From: Rikenellaceae bacterium
Lineage (GTDB): Bacteria > Bacteroidota > Bacteroidia > Bacteroidales > Rikenellaceae
Direction: 5' to 3'
Length of the DNA stretch: 5,684 nucleotides
NCBI GenBank assembly: GCA_031286025.1
Contig: JAITVB010000027.1
Span: forward strand, 1 to 5,684
Position numbers and translations under genes: made by a program. Shown here one piece after another: positions 1 through 5,684 of this stretch (its first letter is position 1; the number at the start of each line of letters is the position of its first letter). Under the pieces are notes generated by a model that was not told the DNA's origin, did no database searches, and saw only the letters and a program-made list of their open reading frames with translations.

Positions 1-1327
1 AAGCACCGAAATCGGCATATGCTTCGTCCGACAGACGGAACGTATCGGGATCGACCGAAGCGAAGTCGTGTTTTTTGGCATACTCGCCGCCGAAATTCTC
101 GATGTAGCCGCGCACGTAAAGGTTATAGGCAAAGACGCTCATATACTCGGGTTCGATCTTCACGTCCGGCATCACCCCGCCGCCGTCATAGACTTTGCGG
201 CCGGCACGGGTGTGGAATTCGCGGATGAGCGAATCAGGCACTTCGACCGCGCTGCCGTTCTCGTCGCGTTGCGAGTAATCGACCGCCTGGATGCAACGGC
301 CGCTCGGAATATAATATTTTGCAATGGTGATCTTGGCGTAGGAGTTATAGCCGAGCGGATAGGTCGACTGCACAAGCCCTTTACCGAAACTGCGTTGGCC
401 GACGAGCACCGCGCGGTCGACATCTTGCAGGGCGCCCGCCACGATCTCGGCCGCCGAGGCCGACGAACGGTTAACGAGCACAACCAACTTGCCCTCAAAG
501 ATCGGATCGGTCGAAGTCGAGTACTTACTCGACGAACCCGGTACCCGGCCCCGCATGGCCACCACCTCGGTCCCTCGCGGGACGAACATCCCGACGATCT
601 TGACCGCTTCCTGAAGGATACCGCCGCCATTGTTGCGCAGGTCGAAAACGAGCGACGTGGCGCCGCCGCCCTTCAAATCCATAATGGCTCGTTTGACGTC
701 GGTGCTGCAATCTTCCGAAAAATCGCCGAGAGCGATGTACCCCACCCCCGGATGCACCAAGCCGGCATAAGTCACCCCCGAAATGGCGATGCGTTCGCGT
801 TTGATCGACAGGTCGGCTTCCTGAGCGTCGGCAAAGCGCCGGATCTTCAGGCGGAGGGTTGTGCCCGGGTCGCCTTTCATCAGGGCGCTCACCTGCTCGG
901 TGGTCATGTCTTTGGCATCCTTGCCATCGATGGCAAGGATGCGGTCGCCGATCTTTAACCCCGCCTTATCCGCCGCAAAGCCTTTATACGGTTCGGCAAT
1001 TTCGACCCAGTCGCCGTTCTTGCGGATCAGCGAGCCTATACCGCCGTATTTGCCCGTGGCCTGGATTTCGAAATTTTCCATTTCGCTCTCGGGCAGGAAT
1101 TCGGTGTAGGGGTCGAGGTCGTCGAGCATCCCCAGTGCGGCGTTCTTGAGCAGACGGTCGGTGTCAACCGAGTCGACGTAATAGGTATTGACCTCACGGA
1201 AGAGGTTGAAAAGCACCTCCAAGTCGCGGGCCACCCTGAAGTCGCCGCGTCCGGCCGAAATCGCCAACACGGCCGCCGCAATCATTCCGACCGCCCCCGC
1301 CAGGTAACGTTTTACCGATTTTTTCAT
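1..1327 (-). CDS. S41 family C-terminal processing peptidase (PDZ protease), 3' end cut off
   Basis: Translating the minus strand from ATG 1327 gives 442 residues without a stop, running off the left edge. Family knowledge: these periplasmic serine proteases cleave near the C-termini of envelope proteins. Visible order: a basic start (MKKSVKR) and hydrophobic stretch about 8-25, a signal peptide or N-terminal anchor with no lipobox Cys; a helical segment with DDLDPYTEFL (69-78); a PDZ domain about 92-178 (YGGIG at 94-98, AGLKIGDRILAIDG at 122-135); then the peptidase core. The catalytic set is Ser291 in SSASAAEI, Lys316 in FGKG and Gln320; the 25- and 4-residue spacings match CtpB and Prc. 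YYIPSGRCIQ (338-347) and GGVMPDV (383-389) are further family marks. The start lies 41 bases after the preceding stop, suggesting one operon with the small membrane protein upstream. It is missing the C-terminal region; the family in Bacteroidetes is usually longer than 500 residues. The substrate is unknown. Confidence 0.95.
   Translation of the reverse strand, partial: MKKSVKRYLAGAVGMIAAAVLAISAGRGDFRVARDLEVLFNLFREVNTYYVDSVDTDRLLKNAALGMLDDLDPYTEFLPESEMENFEIQATGKYGGIGSLIRKNGDWVEIAEPYKGFAADKAGLKIGDRILAIDGKDAKDMTTEQVSALMKGDPGTTLRLKIRRFADAQEADLSIKRERIAISGVTYAGLVHPGVGYIALGDFSEDCSTDVKRAIMDLKGGGATSLVFDLRNNGGGILQEAVKIVGMFVPRGTEVVAMRGRVPGSSSKYSTSTDPIFEGKLVVLVNRSSASAAEIVAGALQDVDRAVLVGQRSFGKGLVQSTYPLGYNSYAKITIAKYYIPSGRCIQAVDYSQRDENGSAVEVPDSLIREFHTRAGRKVYDGGGVMPDVKIEPEYMSVFAYNLYVRGYIENFGGEYAKKHDFASVDPDTFRLSDEAYADFGA
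915..942. repeat. perfect 28-bp palindrome inside the S41 gene
   Basis: The left arm GCATCCTTGCCATC (915-928) is followed with no spacer by its exact reverse complement (929-942). As RNA it could form a 12-bp stem with a UCGA tetraloop. The centre falls exactly between the codons for Ile133 and Asp134 of the PDZ domain, so each codon on one side is the reverse complement of its partner: ATC/GAT, GCC/GGC, CTT/AAG, ATC/GAT. No T-run follows on either strand, so it is not a terminator. Whether it has a role is unknown; part of the symmetry may follow from the protein motif plus preferred codons. Confidence 0.9.
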
Positions 1328-1333
1328 CTTGCG

Positions 1334-1351
1334 CCGGAAAATTCTCCCCGG
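1334..1351 (-). promoter_or_regulatory. imperfect palindrome in the leader of the S41 gene
   Basis: In the 41-base gap before the S41 ATG, the minus strand reads CCGGGGAGAATTTTCCGG. The arms pair through four G-C pairs and further A-U and G-U pairs around a very small loop. The GGGGAG inside it lies 16 bases before the ATG, too far for a normal Shine-Dalgarno sequence. It could modulate translation of the protease, or could simply be chance in a short spacer. There is no sign of a terminator or separate promoter here, which favours read-through from the gene upstream. Confidence 0.25.
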
Positions 1352-1368
1352 TTATTTTTCGTAAAAAC

Positions 1369-1827
1369 TTATTTGTTGTTCAGGAAGGTTTTCAGACGGA
1401 ATTCAATTTTCACCACTTCCTTGCGCGGGCCATTCATTGTGAGGTACTTATCGTCGAATGTAACGGAGATCATATCCTCATAGAGCAGTCGTAGACGGAG
1501 AAACTTGCCGGCAGCGCGGAAAAACATTTCACCATGGCTTTCGCCGACCAACTTGTAGCCGCACATTTCGAACACGCGCAGCACCGTGTCACGATCCTCC
1601 GCCACGTTGGCCCGCACCTCGCGGGTGACAAACCCCATAAGGGGGGAGATCAACGTAGAAACCACAACGAACATCAACAGGATAAGCCCCTCCGTGTTCC
1701 CGAACACATGCCGGAACGCTTCCCAGGAAGTATAGTGCAGGGCAATCATCGCGCCGAAAATCAACGCAAAAAAGAAGCAGAAATACAAAAAGTACTTTGC
1801 CACCCGAATAATGTAACGGTTTTTCAT
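1369..1827 (-). CDS. two-helix membrane protein of unknown function
   Basis: A 152-residue protein; I do not recognise the family. After a basic start (MKNRYIIR) there are two strongly hydrophobic segments, about 10-31 (rich in Phe and Tyr) and 47-68 (GLILLMFVVVSTLISPLMGF). A soluble part of about 85 residues follows, with the charged stretch TREVRANVAEDRD (68-80), then alternating hydrophobic and charged residues suggesting beta strands (SVTFDDKYLTM at 121-131, VVKIEFRLKTFL at 138-149). The positive-inside pattern suggests that both termini are cytoplasmic. The frame stays open to a TTG at 1863, but that TTG forms the last three bases of a promoter element, so ATG 1827 is the chosen start. 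No Shine-Dalgarno sequence precedes it, only an A-rich leader, as is usual in Bacteroidetes. It is first in a likely operon with the S41 protease. A PH-like or YcxB-like C-terminal fold is conceivable but unsupported. Confidence 0.8.
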   Translation of the reverse strand: MKNRYIIRVAKYFLYFCFFFALIFGAMIALHYTSWEAFRHVFGNTEGLILLMFVVVSTLISPLMGFVTREVRANVAEDRDTVLRVFEMCGYKLVGESHGEMFFRAAGKFLRLRLLYEDMISVTFDDKYLTMNGPRKEVVKIEFRLKTFLNNK

Positions 1828-1860
1828 GCTTTTCAAGTATTTGGGGTAACGGATATTCGA

Positions 1861-1868
1861 CAAAGATA
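1861..1868 (-). promoter_or_regulatory. Bacteroidetes-type -7 promoter element for the membrane protein/S41 pair
   Basis: The minus strand reads TATCTTTG, a full match to the TAnnTTTG -7 consensus used by the primary sigma factor of Bacteroidetes. Transcription should begin a few bases downstream, near 1853-1857, leaving a leader of about 25-30 bases before ATG 1827. Nineteen bases upstream the expected TTTG-like -33 element is poor (ATTCG around 1891-1887), as is common in this phylum. An A/T-rich stretch lies between the two. The position, just after a long gene-free stretch and just before an open reading frame, supports the call. Confidence 0.65.
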
Positions 1869-1948
1869 CAACATAAAAAGAAATTTCGAATGATGCGAAG
1901 AAAGTTGGCTGAACAGCAAGTGCTTACACGAAACATAGGTTGCGCGGT

Positions 1949-1965
1949 AAAACTTGGGAAGTTTT
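1949..1965. repeat. 17-bp inverted repeat upstream of the membrane-protein promoter
   Basis: AAAACTT and AAGTTTT flank GGG, giving perfect 7-bp arms with a 3-base spacer. It lies about 80 bases upstream of the -7 element at 1861-1868. The A/T ends and very short GC core make it weak as a terminator, although it would read A-stem-T in both directions. An operator for a dimeric regulator is the other possibility. Its right half, GGGAAGTT, recurs at 2033-2040. Confidence 0.4.
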
Positions 1966-1991
1966 CGTCAAGCCCCTTTAAGCCCTGCGAC

Positions 1992-2034
1992 GTAACCGGA
2001 TGTAACCTGTCGGCTTGTTTGGCCGGTTATCCGG
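1992..2034. repeat. cluster of overlapping inverted and direct repeats after yidC
   Basis: TAACCGG (1993-1999) is the reverse complement of CCGGTTA (2023-2029). The overlapping CCGGAT (1996-2001) is the reverse complement of ATCCGG (2029-2034). The two pairings share bases and so exclude each other. In addition, GTAACC occurs twice ten bases apart (1992-1997 and 2002-2007). The arms enclose more than 20 bases, so a simple terminator is unlikely. It may be part of a structured RNA in the yidC 3' region or a binding site; chance is also possible. Confidence 0.4.
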
Positions 2035-2184
2035 GAAGTTGCAACGGCCCGTTTTCAAAGGGTCATTTTACCGTGTTTTCCGCATCAGACAGGATGCACC
2101 ATCTTAAAAAGACGATGAAACCTCATTGTTCAAGGCCAACCGGGCAAAAGAGCAAGGTCGGGGTGGGGGTTTTTATCGGAAACT

Positions 2185-4077
2185 TTATTTCCTCTGGTTC
2201 TTCTGACGCTCAGCCTGAGCCTGTTGCTGACGCATTGCTTCTTCGTAGCGCTGCATAAATTTCGATTTCTTTTTCGGCTTTTTGGCGTTTTCCTTCATCT
2301 TTTGATGAAGTTTCTCCTCGTTGACCAAGTAGCGGAAACCATACATCTGCCCGATGGTAATCAGCGTCGAAAGCGTGTAGTAGTAACTCAACCCGCTTGA
2401 GTAGTTGTTGAACCACACGACCATCATCAACGGCATCATATAGAGCATCACAAACTTCATCCCGGCCATCTGGGGCGTCGTCCCGGAGGTCTGGTTATAC
2501 GAGATGCGCGAGCTGACCACCATCGCCACGGCCATCAACAACGTGAACAAACTCACGTGGTCGCCGTAGAGCGGAATATTGAACGGCAAGTTCAGGATGC
2601 TGTCATACGACGACAGGTCGTCGGCCCACAGGAACGACTCGCCCCGGAGCTCGATCGATGCCGGGAAGAACCGGAACATCGCGATCAGGATCGGGAATTG
2701 GATCAACATCGGGATACAGCCGCCTAACGGACTTACCCCCGCCTTGCTGTACAGTTCCATCGTGGCCTGTTGCTTCTTGGCGGCCTGGTCGGCTTTCGGG
2801 AATTTTTTGTTGATTTCCTCGATTTCCGGTTTCAGCAGACGCATCTTGGCCGTCGACAGGTAGGACTTGTAGGTCAGCGGGGTGATGATGATCTTCAACA
2901 GGATTGTCAGGATCAGAATGATGAGCCCGAAGTTGGCGATCGACTGGCTCAGGAAATCAAACACGGGAATGACGATCAGGCGGTTGATCCACCCGATCAT
3001 CCATCCACCAAGCGGAATGATGCGTTGGAACCCCAACTCGTACTGCTTCAGTACGTTGAACTTGTTCGGCCCGAAATAGAAATGGAAAGCATATTCCTTA
3101 GTCTGCGGCGTGTAAGGCACCGACAGTTGGGCATGGAATTTTTTGATATAACCCGATCCGGCCGGATAGGTCTCGGAGCGGATCGATCCGTTTTCGAAAG
3201 CATCCTCGGCGACGATGATCGACGAAAAGAACTGTTGTTTAAAACCGATCCACTTCATGCGCGACTTGACCGACTCCTCTTTGGTGCCGGTCGAGCGCAA
3301 TCCCATTTCTTCCAACGACTCGTATTCGTTGGGATACATATAGGTGATCGAGGTGTTGTTGTTTTCGTTGTCGTATCCCTTTTCATTCTGGAAACCGCTG
3401 TTTTCCCAACGGATCAGGAAATCGGACTGGTTTTGCGCGATCAGCCGCTCCATACCTACTAAGCGCACGTCGAAGTCGATCATGTAATCGTCCGGGCGGA
3501 TCGTGTAGAGGTATTCGATATAGGCGGCCGAGTCGGCGTAGAGGCGCATCGCAAACGCTTTCGCCCCTTCGGCGCCGGTCACCGTCAGGCTGCCGGGGGA
3601 AACGGGGGTGAAATAGAAATCCGAAGTATTGACCTGACTGCCGGTAAAGAACGACAGATCGAATTTCGACGACGCTTGGTCGAACATGTAAAGCGGCTCG
3701 CCGTCGTAGCATTTGTAATCCTTGATCATCACGGTCGCCACGCGCCCGCCCTTGTTCGAGAATTTGACCGCCATCACGTCGTTTTCGACCGTAAAGAATT
3801 GTTCCGTCCCCTGCAACGATCCGTAAAGGCCGCCCAACGAGGAGGACAACTGTTGCTGGTAGGCGGCGCGGGCGGCGCTGTCCTGTTCTTGTGCCGGATG
3901 TTCGGGAGCGGATAGCTTGGCCAATGAGTCGGTCACCCGTTCGAGGCGCACGCGCTCGATCGAATCCTGTATACGTTTATCTTCGTTGAGTTTGTTTTGC
4001 TGATTCGAGTTATACCACGAGAATCCGAAAAGGATGATCGCGATAACGACCAACCCGATGATTGATTTTTTATCCAT
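2185..4077 (-). CDS. yidC: membrane protein insertase YidC (Oxa1 family)
   Basis: A complete 630-residue protein. YidC inserts and folds inner-membrane proteins, alone or with SecYEG. Visible order: N-terminal membrane helix 5-21; a charged, Gln-rich linker about 25-80; the large periplasmic beta domain about 90-350, typical of Gram-negative YidC; then the Oxa1 core with helices near 379-401, 449-470, 508-525, 538-556 and 562-583. The cytoplasmic hairpin 402-448 carries YLSTAKMRLLKPEIEEINKK, closely resembling the E. coli segment after TM2. LGGCIPMLIQFPI (451-463) and SSGLSYYY (560-567) are core marks. Lys395 stands where E. coli has the groove Arg366, so the positive charge is kept. The tail 596-630 is strongly basic and Gln-rich, which in this family suggests ribosome contact. 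The start ATG lies nine bases after the pyrG stop, with AGGGA just upstream, pointing to co-transcription. No terminator is evident after its stop. Confidence 0.98.
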   Translation of the reverse strand: MDKKSIIGLVVIAIILFGFSWYNSNQQNKLNEDKRIQDSIERVRLERVTDSLAKLSAPEHPAQEQDSAARAAYQQQLSSSLGGLYGSLQGTEQFFTVENDVMAVKFSNKGGRVATVMIKDYKCYDGEPLYMFDQASSKFDLSFFTGSQVNTSDFYFTPVSPGSLTVTGAEGAKAFAMRLYADSAAYIEYLYTIRPDDYMIDFDVRLVGMERLIAQNQSDFLIRWENSGFQNEKGYDNENNNTSITYMYPNEYESLEEMGLRSTGTKEESVKSRMKWIGFKQQFFSSIIVAEDAFENGSIRSETYPAGSGYIKKFHAQLSVPYTPQTKEYAFHFYFGPNKFNVLKQYELGFQRIIPLGGWMIGWINRLIVIPVFDFLSQSIANFGLIILILTILLKIIITPLTYKSYLSTAKMRLLKPEIEEINKKFPKADQAAKKQQATMELYSKAGVSPLGGCIPMLIQFPILIAMFRFFPASIELRGESFLWADDLSSYDSILNLPFNIPLYGDHVSLFTLLMAVAMVVSSRISYNQTSGTTPQMAGMKFVMLYMMPLMMVVWFNNYSSGLSYYYTLSTLITIGQMYGFRYLVNEEKLHQKMKENAKKPKKKSKFMQRYEEAMRQQQAQAERQKNQRK

Positions 4078-4086
4078 TGTTTCCCT
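4078..4086 (-). promoter_or_regulatory. pyrG-yidC junction with ribosome binding site
   Basis: The nine bases between the pyrG TAA and the yidC ATG read AGGGAAACA. GGGA sits about five bases before the ATG, a reasonable partial Shine-Dalgarno sequence and stronger than at the other starts in the window. The tight spacing leaves no room for a promoter and suggests reinitiation by ribosomes leaving pyrG. Confidence 0.6.

Positions 4087-5684
<1,598 letters not shown>

Larger units (their letters stand above)
1869..2184. other. gene-free stretch between yidC and the next promoter
   Basis: This stretch holds the 3' untranslated region of yidC and the upstream region of the next promoter. I see no tRNA, SRP RNA or other RNA gene that I can recognise. 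No stem followed by a T-run stands out as the yidC terminator. What is visible: a G-rich run ending in five T on the plus strand (2156-2174), a 5-bp inverted repeat GCATC/GATGC (2082-2097), a cluster of inverted and direct repeats around 1992-2034, and a 17-bp palindrome at 1949-1965. A plus-strand frame is open across the whole stretch, but nothing else supports it as a gene. Confidence 0.6.

Noticed and set aside
68..958. A 296-codon plus-strand frame opposite the protease gene
   Set aside because: It lies wholly antisense to an S41 gene with all catalytic motifs, and its translation shows no recognisable domain. Long antisense frames arise readily in GC-rich coding sequence.
1930..1937. 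A second possible -7 element, TATGTTTC on the minus strand
   Set aside because: It misses the final G of TAnnTTTG, has no -33 partner, and the full match at 1868-1861 is better placed for the next gene.
2156..2174. G-run followed by five T on the plus strand, resembling a terminator tail
   Set aside because: No matching C-rich arm lies upstream to make a stem, and there is no plus-strand gene for it to end.
1890..2258. A 122-codon plus-strand frame covering the stretch after yidC
   Set aside because: It overlaps the yidC 3' end by 74 bases, has no ribosome binding site or TAnnTTTG element in front, and its product has no recognisable motif, membrane segment or coherent composition. An open frame of this length by chance is plausible.
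2293..2310. Inverted repeat CTTCATC-TTTT-GATGAAG near the 3' end of yidC
   Set aside because: Arms of seven bases with a short loop are expected once or twice by chance in a window this size, and the bases simply encode the Lys-rich tail.
2770..3462. A 230-codon plus-strand frame opposite yidC
   Set aside because: It is fully antisense to a complete, well-conserved yidC, and its translation has the Asp/Arg/His-rich character of a mirror of coding sequence.
3861..3877. GGCGGCGC repeated within 17 bases in yidC
   Set aside because: It encodes the short Ala/Arg run in the periplasmic linker and needs no other explanation.

Overview
The window reads as an ordinary chromosomal segment of a Bacteroidetes bacterium. 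All supportable genes lie on the minus strand, so transcription runs from the right edge to the left. The assignment rests on three things. A textbook Bacteroidetes -7 promoter element (TATCTTTG) lies upstream of the third gene. The start regions mostly lack Shine-Dalgarno sequences. The YidC is of the long Gram-negative type with Lys where Enterobacteria have Arg. The moderately high GC and the codon choice would suit a Rikenellaceae/Alistipes-like member of Bacteroidales, but that rank is an inference and was not tested by comparison.

Layout, in order of transcription. (1) 5684-4087: pyrG, CTP synthase, lacking only about the first ten residues, which lie beyond the right edge. (2) 4077-2185: yidC, the complete 630-residue membrane protein insertase, nine bases after the pyrG stop, so the two are almost certainly co-transcribed. 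(3) 2184-1869: a gene-free stretch of about 316 bases with short inverted and direct repeats, no convincing terminator and no recognisable RNA gene. It ends at a promoter at 1868-1861. (4) 1827-1369: a 152-residue protein of unknown function with two membrane segments and a soluble C-terminal domain. (5) 1327-1: a C-terminal processing peptidase of family S41, with PDZ domain and Ser/Lys/Gln catalytic residues, cut off at the left edge after 442 residues.

The first pair makes CTP (nucleotide and lipid precursor supply) and inserts inner-membrane proteins. The second pair looks like a separate unit of a small membrane protein and an envelope protease, probably transcribed from the promoter at 1861-1868. 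I found no mobile element, CRISPR array, tRNA, rRNA or phage gene, and nothing that amounts to a new system. The observations most worth checking are a perfect 28-bp palindrome inside the PDZ-coding part of the S41 gene, the corrected start of the unknown membrane protein, its linkage to the protease, and the structured stretch after yidC.
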